Source of the DNA: Methylotenera_A sp044222005
Lineage (GTDB): Bacteria > Pseudomonadota > Gammaproteobacteria > Burkholderiales > Methylophilaceae
DNA: 64,000 bases
NCBI GenBank assembly: GCA_044222005.1
Contig: JBGANY010000008.1
Location: forward strand, 35,202 to 99,201
Reading direction: 5' to 3'
Shown: in pieces, positions 35,451-43,440 of the stretch
Position numbering within the stretch: the stretch's first letter is position 1
How the letters are laid out: each line of letters starts with the position of its first letter
Notes under the pieces: generated by a model
Told to the model about the DNA's origin: nothing
Databases searched by the model: none
The model's input: the letters and a program-made list of their open reading frames with translations, nothing else
Position numbers and translations under genes: made by a program

Positions 35451-38400
35451 TTATTGCCGCCTTACGTCGTTAACCTTGCCGACCAGGTTAAAGTTCGCGT
35501 ACAGGCGTCGCGATTGGGTGGCAAGATTAGCGCTTATTCTTCCCGAAATATCCTGATTAGGCATTACATCCACCTGACCCCGGGCATGGAACTGTGGAGA
35601 TTCCAGCATGAGCTTTCTGTACTGATAAAGCCCATTCTTAATCTGCACGTTACCCGTCAGTGTGTCGAAATGCGTGGAATCACCTGCCAAAGACTGGCTT
35701 TCCCTGGATAGTACGGTACGGGTAAGCTCAACGCCATTGAAACTGCCATGGCTCATATCAAAATTGGCGGTGATGTCAGACGCCTTAGTCAGCCCGGCAG
35801 CCGTGGCCGATTTGCAAACAAACTTTCCTGCCAGGTTCAGTTTTCCATCAATGGAGGCGGCGCTGTTAAACGCTTGCAGCACCTGCGACAGGTTCGCTTT
35901 GCTCAGTTGAAAATCCCCCGCTGCGCTCCATTGGCTGCCCCAATCAACGACTGCATTGGCCGTGAAGCTGCCGCCATAGATCTCGCCCTTAAGCTGGCTA
36001 AAATTAATCTGGTTCCGATTCAGAATACCTCTGGCATCAAGATTATCAAACACGATCTTCGGGTTTACAGGCAGCGGCCAATGCGTGGCGCTGAGCGCAA
36101 GCTCATAGCTGCCGCCGCGCGGGAGTATCTGGACCGAAAGCGCTTGGTCAGCCGTGCCGAGTTCGATATTTTTAAGTTCATGCGAGTCATTAACCCCGAC
36201 TTTGCCCGCAAAAGTCCCAATCTCCAGATCGCGAATTTTCAACGAAATATTTTTCAGGCTCATCTGCTCAATCTTCATGTATTCGGCTTTGCCTGCATTG
36301 CCGATCCATTGCAGCGCTTGTCCAAAATTCTCCTGCTCGATCTCCAGCCCATCGATCTCCAGTGATTTCACCACCTTCACTGGCTCAAATAACATTGCAG
36401 TCACAGGTGTCACGTGAACTGTTTCAATTTTATGACTGGGATCAACACCAATCGCCACATCTCCAATTACCAGGTGCGGCTCAGGCCATAACGAGGCATG
36501 CACATTCTTGACCGTCACCGGCGCGCCCGTGCTTTTGGACGCGAGCTTTTCAATGGGTTCAACCAGCATGCCAAGGTTGATGTAGGGCAACAGGCCGATC
36601 AACAACAGAACCAGCAACGGCAAACCAATCAATGTGGTCTTTACTCCTCGCTTAATCCATTTTTTAACACCCGCGGCAGCCACCCTCAACATGGCCTGGG
36701 TCTTTGTCTGCGCCTTGAGCCTAGCTTCAGCTTTCGCATCTTCTTTGGCAATGCGCTTCACTTCCTCGCGCGCCAGGTCTTCAGCATCTTGCCGGGCTTT
36801 TTCCTCGGCCGCTTGCGTTGATTCATCTATATCAATTTTTGGTGCGCGTCCGGCCTCAAGCTCGGCCTCTTCTTCGGCTAACTCACGCAAGTCTTCTTCC
36901 GACAAGGCACGTTCATCATCCTCAAAAAATTTATTCCGCGCTTCTTCCGCTTCGCGTGCAAGACGCTCTGCTTCAAGTTTTGCCTTTTCCTGCGCTTCCG
37001 CCTTGGCTTGCTCTTCGGCTTCTGCCTTGGCCTTTTCTTCCGCACCCTGTTTAGCCAGAGTTTCATTTTCAACCGTTAACCTAGCCTCGTCAGCCTCTTT
37101 GGCAAGCCCCTCTGTTTTGGATTTCTTTCGTTCCTGCTCTGCCTCTTGGGCGATACGCTCCATTTCCAGGCGCGTTTTTTCCTTTGACTCGGCTCTCGCC
37201 CTTTCCTCGGCTTCCGCTTTAGCACGCATCCGCTCTGCCTCCTGCTGTGCCTTGCGCTCTGCTTTCAAACGCGCATCTTCCTCAGCCTTGGCTTTGCGCT
37301 TGGCTTCCAGCCGGGCGGCTTTGGCCTTGGCTTCGGATTTTTTTCGTTCCTCTTCCGCTTCGCGGATGATGCGTTTCATTTCGCGGCGTGTGTTCTCTTC
37401 CGCCTCAATTCTGGCTTTTTCTTCGGCTTCGGCTTTGGCACGCGCCTGCTCTGCTTCTACTCTGGCTTGTTCTTCAGCTTGACGTGATGCGCGCTCAGCC
37501 TCCAGGCGTGTTTCTTCCTCCGCTCTGGCCTTACGTTCCGCTTCCAGCCGCGCTTCTTCCTCGGCCTTTGCTTTTCTCTCTGCCTCCAGCCGTGCTTCCT
37601 CTGCAGCCTTGGCGCGGGCTTCTTCCGCTTCGGCTTTCTTCTGTGCTTCTTCCGCTTCGCGGGCAATGCGCTCAATTTCACGGCGCGCGTTCTCTTTGGC
37701 CTCGGCCTCAGCTTTAACGCGCGCTTTTTCTGCTTCTACTCTAGCTTTTTCTTCGGTTTCCCTGGCCTTGCGTTCCGCCTCCAGACGTGCTTTTTCCTCG
37801 ACTTTGGCTTTGCGCTCAGCCTCTAGCCTGGCCTTTTCTTCAGCTTCTGCTTTGGCGCGTGCCTGCTCTGCTTCAGCTTTGGCTTCACGGGCAATGCGTT
37901 CAGCTTCCAGGCGCGCTTCTTCCTCGGCCTTGGCTTTTCTCTCCGCTTCCAGCCGCGCTTCCTCTGCGGCCTTGGCGCGGGCTTCTGCTTCAGCTTTCTT
38001 TTGCGCTTCTTCTGCCTCGCGGGCAATGCGCTCAATTTCACGGCGCGCGTTCTCTTTGGCTTCGGCCTCTGCTTTGGCGCGCGCTTTTTCTGCTTCTACT
38101 CTAGCTTTTTCTTCGGCTTCCCTGGCTTTATGCTCAGCCTCCAACCGTGCTTTTTCCTCAGCCTTGGCTTTGCGTTCAGCCTCAAGCCTGGCTTTTTCTT
38201 CAGCTTCTGCTTTGGCACGCGCCTGCTCTGCCTCGGCTTTGGCTTTCTTTTCGGCTTCGTGGGCGATGCGCTCCATTTCAAGACGCGCCTTCACTTTCGC
38301 CTCGGCTTTTTCTTTCGCTCTGGCACGTGCCTGCTCTGCCTCAATTCTGGCCTTCTCTTCGGCTTCCGCGGCCTGACGTTCAGTCTCAAGACGCGCTTCT

Positions 38401-38777
38401 TCTTTTGCTCTGGCTTCCACTTCCGCCTCATCGAGGTATTCTTCAACGATCATGGGCGTAAAGTTGCTGGTAGGCGCCCAGTCATCGGCAGTGCGCACCG
38501 CTACCGGCTTGATGTAGCCTTCGTTTTCAAGCTGGGTTAAGGCGGAGGCAAGCTCCTGCTCGCTTAATTGAACAAACTTGTCCAGAATCGTCTCGGCTTC
38601 TGACTTGCCGTCGATGTGTGTCAGCACTTTCATCAATTGCGATGACAGGCCGCCAATCAGGGAGGCGCGGGCGCGTAACCCTTTGGCTGTTTTACTGTAA
38701 ACGACAGATAGATCCATCATTTCTTGTGCACTCATTAAAGCACAAAATCCGCTAGCGTTAAGCGTAAAGGGGAACAT
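35451..38777 (-). CDS. Giant coiled-coil membrane protein with AsmA-like periplasmic domain
   Basis: 1108 residues in four parts. Residues 1-95 form a helical winged-helix-like domain (SLIGGLSSQLMKVLTHIDGK, ASALTQLENEGYIKP). Residues about 115-690 are an almost pure Ala/Glu/Lys/Arg heptad region (EAEEKARLEAERKAK type), a very long coiled coil. One membrane helix lies near 712-735 (TLIGLPLLVLLLIGLLPYI). The rest is AsmA-like (GAPVTVKNVHASLWPEPHLVIGDVAIG), presumably periplasmic and lipid-transfer-like. The coding DNA of the coil is repetitive with a 360-bp period. The protein would span from a cytoplasmic rod to the periplasm. No gene name is justified. Confidence 0.8.
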   Translation of the reverse strand: MFPFTLNASGFCALMSAQEMMDLSVVYSKTAKGLRARASLIGGLSSQLMKVLTHIDGKSEAETILDKFVQLSEQELASALTQLENEGYIKPVAVRTADDWAPTSNFTPMIVEEYLDEAEVEARAKEEARLETERQAAEAEEKARIEAEQARARAKEKAEAKVKARLEMERIAHEAEKKAKAEAEQARAKAEAEEKARLEAERKAKAEEKARLEAEHKAREAEEKARVEAEKARAKAEAEAKENARREIERIAREAEEAQKKAEAEARAKAAEEARLEAERKAKAEEEARLEAERIAREAKAEAEQARAKAEAEEKARLEAERKAKVEEKARLEAERKARETEEKARVEAEKARVKAEAEAKENARREIERIAREAEEAQKKAEAEEARAKAAEEARLEAERKAKAEEEARLEAERKARAEEETRLEAERASRQAEEQARVEAEQARAKAEAEEKARIEAEENTRREMKRIIREAEEERKKSEAKAKAARLEAKRKAKAEEDARLKAERKAQQEAERMRAKAEAEERARAESKEKTRLEMERIAQEAEQERKKSKTEGLAKEADEARLTVENETLAKQGAEEKAKAEAEEQAKAEAQEKAKLEAERLAREAEEARNKFFEDDERALSEEDLRELAEEEAELEAGRAPKIDIDESTQAAEEKARQDAEDLAREEVKRIAKEDAKAEARLKAQTKTQAMLRVAAAGVKKWIKRGVKTTLIGLPLLVLLLIGLLPYINLGMLVEPIEKLASKSTGAPVTVKNVHASLWPEPHLVIGDVAIGVDPSHKIETVHVTPVTAMLFEPVKVVKSLEIDGLEIEQENFGQALQWIGNAGKAEYMKIEQMSLKNISLKIRDLEIGTFAGKVGVNDSHELKNIELGTADQALSVQILPRGGSYELALSATHWPLPVNPKIVFDNLDARGILNRNQINFSQLKGEIYGGSFTANAVVDWGSQWSAAGDFQLSKANLSQVLQAFNSAASIDGKLNLAGKFVCKSATAAGLTKASDITANFDMSHGSFNGVELTRTVLSRESQSLAGDSTHFDTLTGNVQIKNGLYQYRKLMLESPQFHARGQVDVMPNQDISGRISANLATQSRRLYANFNLVGKVNDVRRQ
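37600..38320 (-). repeat. 360-bp period repeats in the coiled-coil coding region
   Basis: The block around 37600-37800 recurs almost exactly around 37960-38160; for example the GCGCTCAATTTCACGG segment occurs near 37668 and again near 38028, 360 bp apart. The period equals 120 residues, so expansion or loss keeps the frame. Shorter similar blocks continue outside. Confidence 0.8.
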
Positions 38778-39136
38778 CCCTTTTTCATATATTGCTGTAT
38801 CGTCTTTTTCAAGTTCTGGTTTCCTTGTAAAACGAGCGCCATTTTTCTATATACCTAAATGAGCTAAAAAAATAGTGCTATATACGAATCTCTACACCTC
38901 GTCCATGGCCTTTTATACTGGCACGAATACCTTGTTGCGTCAATAACATAGGGTATTTATGCACTGTGAATTATTAACATTGTCTGAATGTAGCAACAAA
39001 CACGAGAATCAGTGCAAAAATCGACAGGCCATGACGAAAAAATGGCTTTTCTCCGCACCACGCAAATTTTATTAAAGTTTGCTGCAAACACGCCGATGTA
39101 ATTCTTAACACTGCAAAGCGACTAAAGAGGTGTGTG
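38778..39136. other. Intergenic region without a recognisable gene
   Basis: 359 bp, AT-rich, between the coiled-coil gene and the first mini-protein gene. It must hold their promoters. I see no open frame, RNA gene or strong hairpin. Confidence 0.5.
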
Positions 39137-39286
39137 ATGACAATCTATCAAGTGCTGGATGAAGAAAACAATCTTTATGGTGAATATGTGGATCTTGAGA
39201 ATGCCGTGCGCAGCGCGCAGACTTTCACGCTCTGGAATGAGGACCACTACTACCATGTAGGCGAGCTGGAATCAGCGCCGGATTAA
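39137..39286 (+). CDS. MTIYQV-family mini-protein, copy 1 (49 residues)
   Basis: MTIYQVLDEENNLYGEY...ELESAPD, acidic, with aromatic residues spaced through it. It reads like a small beta-hairpin/helix domain, perhaps DUF-type, but I recognise no family. An AGAGGTG ribosome site lies just before the ATG. It is 34/49 identical to copy 2, and both share the MTIYQV start and exact length with a third copy at 41470. After the stop comes a weak A-run/T-run hairpin (39285-39312). Confidence 0.7.
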   Translation: MTIYQVLDEENNLYGEYVDLENAVRSAQTFTLWNEDHYYHVGELESAPD

Positions 39287-39420
39287 AAATTCCGGAATCA
39301 CCCGATTTTTGGCCTGATTTATGCTTAACACTAAGTGCGGTCAGTTTTAGTGCAGTCAGTTTTTACCAATTTGTTTTTACTGAAACTGGACACTGCAATA
39401 TTTATGCAAAGAGGTGTGTG

Positions 39421-39570
39421 ATGACAATCTATCAAGTGCTGGATGAAGAAAACCAGGTGTATTGCGAATATATGGATTTGCAGAAAGCCAAGCAAAACGC
39501 GCAGGCTTTCACGCTGTGGGATGAAAACCACACATACCATGTAGAAGAACTGGAATCAGAGCCGGATTAA
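39421..39570 (+). CDS. MTIYQV-family mini-protein, copy 2 (49 residues)
   Basis: MTIYQVLDEENQVYCEY...ELESEPD. Same length, leader and ribosome site as copy 1. Differences are mostly single amino-acid changes that keep the acidic and aromatic pattern, which suggests that both copies are under coding selection. Carries one cysteine absent from copy 1. Confidence 0.7.
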   Translation: MTIYQVLDEENQVYCEYMDLQKAKQNAQAFTLWDENHTYHVEELESEPD

Positions 39571-39657
39571 AAATACCAAAAACACCGAATTTTTGGCCTG
39601 ATTTATGCGTAACACAAAGTGTAGTCCGCTTTTAACAATTTTGTTTAGGTGCGCAAA

Positions 39658-40050
39658 ATGAAACTGATTACTGCAATATTGATCCATGTCTGGCTGGCAT
39701 TAAGGCTAAAACACGACGGCACCGGCATGCCGGCAAAGCTCCCTGCCGCATTGATGCTTGTTAGCCTGTACATCGCGCTGAGCCTCGCCAACAAACATCT
39801 CAATGGCGGCATCAATCTTGAAACGGTGATTGGCCTGAGCTTTGTTGCCCAGCTTTACCTTTTCGGCCTAAGAATCAAGCTGATTGGCCTTTTTATCATG
39901 ATTGGCGTTTTCACCAATACACTCTCATTGGCCATAACCATGCTTGCAGGTATCCCGGAGCAAAATCTTTATCTGCTGCTCTTCATGGAATACATCATGG
40001 TGTTTGCGGCAATCGTAAACGTCATTAAAAGCGAAACCAAAACCGTCTAA
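39658..40050 (+). CDS. Small four-helix membrane protein
   Basis: 130 residues from ATG 39658; a GTG at 39649 is the upstream alternative. Four hydrophobic helices (about 3-15 weak, 23-42, 55-80, 85-125), basic loops. It is not a family I can name; the size suits DoxX-like or other small integral proteins. Its first codons lie in DNA that resembles the leader of mini-protein copy 2, so the gene start seems to have been formed within the duplicated unit. Confidence 0.65.
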   Translation: MKLITAILIHVWLALRLKHDGTGMPAKLPAALMLVSLYIALSLANKHLNGGINLETVIGLSFVAQLYLFGLRIKLIGLFIMIGVFTNTLSLAITMLAGIPEQNLYLLLFMEYIMVFAAIVNVIKSETKTV

Positions 40051-40051
40051 A

Positions 40052-40092
40052 GGCAGGCCTGCAGACCAATATCCATGCGGCCTGCAGGGCAT
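40052..40092 (-). repeat. PstI-palindrome intergenic repeat, copy 1
   Basis: Contains CCATGCGGCCTGCAGG on the plus strand, the reverse complement of the core GCCGCATGGATATTGG. CTGCAG arms stand at both sides and can pair. Immediately after the membrane-protein stop. Confidence 0.75.
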
Positions 40093-40103
40093 ATAAATAG
40101 CAG

Positions 40104-40727
40104 TTAATATTCTACCATCACCTCATTGCGCCTTAAAAATGGCAGAGTCCACGGCGGGTTGTAGCGCGCCAGTTCAGGTGTGCCGACAGGTTTAATTTTC
40201 ATTGAAGCGAGCCAAGCCAGTAATTCCTCGGTTTTTTTAGCAGTTTTTGCTTCGCCCGCCAAACCGGAAAAGCGCACCACCGCAAATTTTTTGGCAGGCA
40301 ACTCACGCAGCAGCACAGCTTTATTATTGGGCACAGGCAGGGTTTCCAGCGTGTATTGGCTAGGCATTACAAAGTGCATGCGCCATTTGCCCGCTGCTTC
40401 TTGTATGCTCACTGGCACGGTCATGCTGATTTTTTCACTTTTAGGTTCCATCGTTACTGGGGCGGTCATACTAATCTTCTCACTAGCGCCGTTTCGCGAT
40501 GTGTTATTACCAAAAATATAATCTGCAATTATCTTAAACCCACTGCTTGAGGCTTTATCCAGATTACCTTCTACCAAGGTTTCCGCAACAATCATCGGGT
40601 CATAGGTGCGCAACTCAAAATCATTCGATTTTTCGGTCACCGTGTATTTGGGTTCTTCAATCGCCATAGCGGCTTGTGTTCCAAAAATGATGAAGAAACA
40701 ACATGTTAACATTAGACGTAACCACAC
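40104..40727 (-). CDS. SOUL/HBP family haem-binding protein, exported
   Basis: 207 residues. A signal peptide (LMLTCCFFIIFGTQAAMA) precedes a SOUL domain: EPKYTVTEKSNDFELRTYDP, KISMTAPVTMEP (a repeated KISMT-PV motif), and MHFVMPSQYTLETLP. SOUL proteins bind haem or other tetrapyrroles weakly; the bacterial role is not settled. Periplasmic location is inferred from the signal. Divergent from the helical gene at 40961, with a palindromic repeat in the gap. Confidence 0.9.
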   Translation of the reverse strand: MWLRLMLTCCFFIIFGTQAAMAIEEPKYTVTEKSNDFELRTYDPMIVAETLVEGNLDKASSSGFKIIADYIFGNNTSRNGASEKISMTAPVTMEPKSEKISMTVPVSIQEAAGKWRMHFVMPSQYTLETLPVPNNKAVLLRELPAKKFAVVRFSGLAGEAKTAKKTEELLAWLASMKIKPVGTPELARYNPPWTLPFLRRNEVMVEY

Positions 40728-40820
40728 TAGCTTTCTCCTGACTTGTTAAAAATTATTTAGTGCCAGCAATTAAGAGCGGCGCTAATAGATTTAATTCAAT
40801 AGCGATACATTACAAAAACG

Positions 40821-40866
40821 GCATACCATGCACAGCCGCATGGATATTGCCTTGCAGACATGCCAT
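40821..40866 (+). repeat. PstI-palindrome intergenic repeat, copy 2
   Basis: AGCCGCATGGATATTGC followed by CTTGCAG. The core is kept; the left CTGCAG arm is lost. Confidence 0.65.
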
Positions 40867-40960
40867 AAATTCATGGAATTACCTTGAATTGCGATATTTT
40901 GTAATACACACGCACTCAAACGAGTGCTATAGTGAACACTTACTGATGGAGAAATTGGCA

Positions 40961-41143
40961 ATGGCTAAACAGGATTTAAAAGACGCTAAATTTAAAGAGC
41001 ATGTGGACGCGGTTGAAAAACACAAAGCTTTACTTGAGAAACTGCATCTGGATTCAAACACACATTTGGATGAAGTCTCTGACTCTCTTCAAAGGCTAGC
41101 TCTCACGCTTGAGGAATACCTGAAGGTGATTGGCATCCCCTGA
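40961..41143 (+). CDS. Small helical protein (60 residues)
   Basis: MAKQDLKDAKFKEHVDAVEKHKALLEKLHL...YLKVIGIP. Charged and fully helical in composition. The start at 40961 follows GGAGAAATTGGCA; an ATG at 40947 is in frame but overlaps the ribosome site. Family unknown. Confidence 0.6.
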   Translation: MAKQDLKDAKFKEHVDAVEKHKALLEKLHLDSNTHLDEVSDSLQRLALTLEEYLKVIGIP

Positions 41144-41180
41144 CTTTTTGCGCCTTACCTGTTTTTCAGGTAAAAACATG

Positions 41181-41235
41181 TCCCTGCAGGCCGCATTCCA
41201 TTAGTTTATATATGGTCGGCATGCAGACCTGCCAG
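41181..41235 (+). repeat. Diverged PstI-palindrome repeat, copy 3
   Basis: CCTGCAGGCCGCATTCCATT ... GGTCGGCATGCAGACC. Outer arms fit the family while the centre has drifted. Follows the 60-residue gene. Confidence 0.45.
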
Positions 41236-41469
41236 AAAATACACTATTTGTGTGTGCTTTAATACAATCGTCGATATTTGCACAGTCATGTCGAAACCTC
41301 AAACAACCTTTGGCTTAAATCCGTCACGACTAATAATCAATAAGCCGGTAAATTCCATATAACTCATTGTATTTTAAAGAATTATTTAGACAATCTTATT
41401 GTTGGTCTTGTTTTTGCTCAATACACACTGTGATGTAGTTAATTAAACGATGTGTTAAGGAGCGATAAA

Positions 41470-41619
41470 ATGACAATTTACCAAGTGATCAACAAACAAA
41501 ACGAATTAGAGTATGCATATCTTAACTATGAAGTTGCCGTAGAAGAGGTTGCCAAGTTAAACGAACAACGTGAAGAAAGCTACTACTCCATTAATGCGGT
41601 GGAAGACGAAGGTTTCTAA
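41470..41619 (+). CDS. MTIYQV-family mini-protein, copy 3 (49 residues)
   Basis: MTIYQVINKQNELEYAY...NAVEDEGF. The first six residues and total length equal copies 1 and 2; the rest is diverged but keeps the acidic, Tyr-rich pattern. AAGGAGCG precedes the ATG. Lies in the same patch, 2 kb from the tandem pair. Confidence 0.7.
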   Translation: MTIYQVINKQNELEYAYLNYEVAVEEVAKLNEQREESYYSINAVEDEGF

Positions 41620-41634
41620 GCAAAAAAATAGTGG

Positions 41635-41660
41635 GGCGTATTCGCGTAGCGTAATACGCC
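41635..41660. repeat. REP-like palindrome
   Basis: A perfect 8-bp stem GGCGTATT-N10-AATACGCC with the loop CGCGTAGCGT. This resembles the widespread proteobacterial type with a GCG-AAGCG-like loop and AATCCGCC arms. One copy seen in this window. Confidence 0.6.
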
Positions 41661-41789
41661 GAAAGAAAGCGTTATATGTGGCGCAATGCCTTACAGTTAT
41701 TGCGCCCTGCAGGCTGACCGACAGGAAAGCAACCTAATAGATACTTCAGAATCGTCGCAGCAGCCTATTACCAGGTGTTAATATAGCTT

Positions 41790-41975
41790 ATGCCCTGGAA
41801 CGAACAACACTATCCTGTATCGATGAAACACCTCAACCCAATCGTCCGCACCAAAGCGATTGAGATAGCTAATGCCCTGTTGGAAGAAGGCATGGATGAA
41901 GGCAAGGCGATTCGCATTGCCATTGCAAAAGCCAAAGAGTGGGCGATGCATCACGCTAAGTTAGCAAATAACTAA
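41790..41975 (+). CDS. Conserved small helical protein (YdaT-like, 61 residues)
   Basis: MPWNEQHYPVSMKHLNPIVRTKAIEIANALLEEGMDEGKAIRIAIAKAKEWA, a pattern seen in many bacterial and phage small proteins (MPW...YP.SMKNL....R.KAIEIANALL.EG..EG.AI.IA). Two-helix structure; function unknown. No strong ribosome site. Confidence 0.75.
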   Translation: MPWNEQHYPVSMKHLNPIVRTKAIEIANALLEEGMDEGKAIRIAIAKAKEWAMHHAKLANN

Positions 41976-42000
41976 CGAAAGCCGCCAGGCTTTAACGACG

Positions 42001-42038
42001 CTCTGTATGCCGCATGGATATTGGCCTGCAGGACAGGC
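42001..42038 (+). repeat. PstI-palindrome intergenic repeat, copy 4
   Basis: TGCCGCATGGATATTGG followed by CCTGCAGG. Core conserved. Lies between the 61-residue gene and the DUF3617 gene. Confidence 0.75.
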
Positions 42039-42137
42039 AATAATCGCGGTTTAACTCCTGTTATTTAATTGCGCTGAACTATGCTTGCCTGCATAGCCTC
42101 TAAAAATGCGTATGCCACAAACTGGTTAGGAGATTCA

Positions 42138-42662
42138 ATGCGCAAAATTCTGGTAAGCCTTATTTTAATCGCCCCATTATTAACACCTACTGCAAACGCG
42201 GCAGAGATCAACATGCGGCCTGGATTGTGGCAAATCACCACCACATCTGATTTATTGCTGCTAGCGCCGCACCTGCCGCCAGAGCAAATGCAAAGCATTA
42301 AAGATTTAGCCAAAGATTACGGGCTTGAAATGCCGGAAATTGAAAACGGCGCTGCAATCTCCCAAACCTGCATCACAAAAGAAATGGCTGCCCGAAAAAC
42401 GCTGCCCAATTTTTATAATACGCAATTAGGCTGTACCTCTAAAAATGCGACCCGCAGCGGCAACAACTACAAAATAGACTTTGTGTGTACCAGCCCCGAC
42501 CTTAAAGGCAATGGCACAGCAGAGGGCGCCATTACAAACCCGGAGGCCTTCACAGGGCAGACTAATTTTAGTGGCGAAGCCCAAGGCAACCCAGTGAATG
42601 AGCGGGCCGATATCAACGGCAAATGGATTAATGCAAGCTGTGGCGCGGTAAAACCGCTATAA
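42138..42662 (+). CDS. DUF3617 periplasmic protein
   Basis: 174 residues from ATG 42138 behind TTAGGAGA. A signal peptide (ILVSLILIAPLLTPTANA) is followed by the DUF3617 pattern: MRPGLWQITTTSD, the conserved cysteines in SQTCITKEM, LGCTSKN and IDFVCTS, and a final NASCG. Four cysteines suggest two disulfides. Function unknown; probably periplasmic. Confidence 0.82.
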   Translation: MRKILVSLILIAPLLTPTANAAEINMRPGLWQITTTSDLLLLAPHLPPEQMQSIKDLAKDYGLEMPEIENGAAISQTCITKEMAARKTLPNFYNTQLGCTSKNATRSGNNYKIDFVCTSPDLKGNGTAEGAITNPEAFTGQTNFSGEAQGNPVNERADINGKWINASCGAVKPL

Positions 42663-42670
42663 AACACATA

Positions 42671-42707
42671 TCCTGCAAGGCGCATGGATATTGGTCTGCA
42701 GGGCATA
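42671..42707 (+). repeat. PstI-palindrome intergenic repeat, copy 5
   Basis: CCTGCAAGGCGCATGGATATTGG followed by TCTGCAGGGC (core 42681-42694). Lies between the convergent DUF3617 gene and the next membrane gene, where a terminator is expected. Confidence 0.75.
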
Positions 42708-42716
42708 TTATTTTAA

Positions 42717-43085
42717 TTAATTCGTACGTTTATCCAGTAAATACGAAGTTGCCGTCAGCGCAACGCCCAGCGCCACCACGCCCAACACGACCAGGAACAA
42801 CGGGTCTTTCGTCTGCATATAAAGCCACACAATCACCACAATAAAGAACACGCGCACGGCTAGCGTCGTTGTATAAAGCACCTCCACACTATGGCGAATA
42901 ATCTGGCTCACCACCACGCTAAGCGCAATCATAAACGCACCAGTAAATTGTACAAACGTGCTCTCGTAATGCCCGTTAGAAAGCAATAACTTAAGCGAAA
43001 ACTGCGGCGCAAACAGCAAACCAAGGCCAGTGAGAAAAAGATAAGTCGCCAAATAATAAAGGCTAAGACGGGTTTTGGGCTTCAT
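42717..43085 (-). CDS. Small four-helix membrane protein
   Basis: 122 residues from ATG 43085, which follows GGGGAGA; the upstream in-frame ATG at 43154 has no ribosome site. Four hydrophobic helices spaced across the protein (LSLYYLATYLFLTGLGLLF, FMIALSVVVSQIIR, VFFIVVIVWLYM, PLFLVVLGVVALGVAL). Unrecognised family. Confidence 0.7.
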   Translation of the reverse strand: MKPKTRLSLYYLATYLFLTGLGLLFAPQFSLKLLLSNGHYESTFVQFTGAFMIALSVVVSQIIRHSVEVLYTTTLAVRVFFIVVIVWLYMQTKDPLFLVVLGVVALGVALTATSYLLDKRTN

Positions 43086-43162
43086 GGCGAATCTCCCCAG
43101 CAGAATATGGAATAGATAATACGCCGAAATAAAAAACTTGGAAACCAAGTGCAATTAGACTA

Positions 43163-43217
43163 AAAATAGATGCTCTGTAAGCCGCATGGATATTGGGCTG
43201 CAGGGCGTCTATTTTTA
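43163..43217. repeat. PstI-palindrome repeat copy 6 inside a terminator-like hairpin
   Basis: Core AGCCGCATGGATATTGG, then CTGCAGG. The flanks AAAAATAGATGC and GCGTCTATTTTT pair over almost their full length, giving a long hairpin with A- and T-runs that could end transcription in either direction. Confidence 0.75.
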
Positions 43218-43241
43218 ACGCATTCGCATGGTTTTGACTTT

Positions 43242-43440
43242 TACTCCCCTTTGCCGCGCCTTCGGCTTGAGCATAAGCTGGGTTAAACGGCGAGGACTGT
43301 CTGAGCGTAGCGAGTTCCGCAGCCGTACCAGCGTTGCGCTAAGACCGAAGGAAACAAGCGGCGACGGGGTGTCTTTTTGTTTCCCCACTTTATTTAGGAC
43401 AAGCAAAATAAAGTGGGTCGACATGGGGCGAAAAGGAAAA
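43242..43440. repeat. About 200-bp dispersed repeat, copy A
   Basis: Matches 44330-44525. Shared landmarks in order: CCCCTTTGCCGCGCC, GGCGAGGACTGT, GAGTTCCGCAGCC, GCGCTAAGACCGA, GGGGTGTCTTTTTGTTT, and a 12-bp inverted repeat CCCACTTTATTT (43384-43395) / AAATAAAGTGGG (43406-43417). Open frames across it differ between copies, so it is not coding. Elements of this general look (gene-adjacent, with a large perfect hairpin) are scattered in many proteobacterial genomes. Confidence 0.75.

Larger units (their letters stand above)
39126..39640 (+). repeat. Tandem duplication of a mini-protein gene unit (284-bp period)
   Basis: The block with gene 39137-39286 is repeated 284 bp on with gene 39421-39570. 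The match includes the leader AAAGAGGTGTGTG, the first 33 coding bases, most later codons, and the downstream text TTTTTGGCCTGATTTATGC (near 39304 and 39588). A third partial unit begins after 39635 and runs into the start of the next gene. Confidence 0.85.

Noticed and set aside
36634..38376. Long Ser/Ala-rich open frames on the plus strand (to 282 residues)
   Set aside because: They are the antisense of the Ala/Glu/Lys/Arg coiled-coil gene; its codon bias removes stops on the other strand. No ribosome sites and no family likeness.
38930..38960. Sigma-54-like TGGCACGAATACC before the mini-protein genes
   Set aside because: The -12 GC is not at the required distance.
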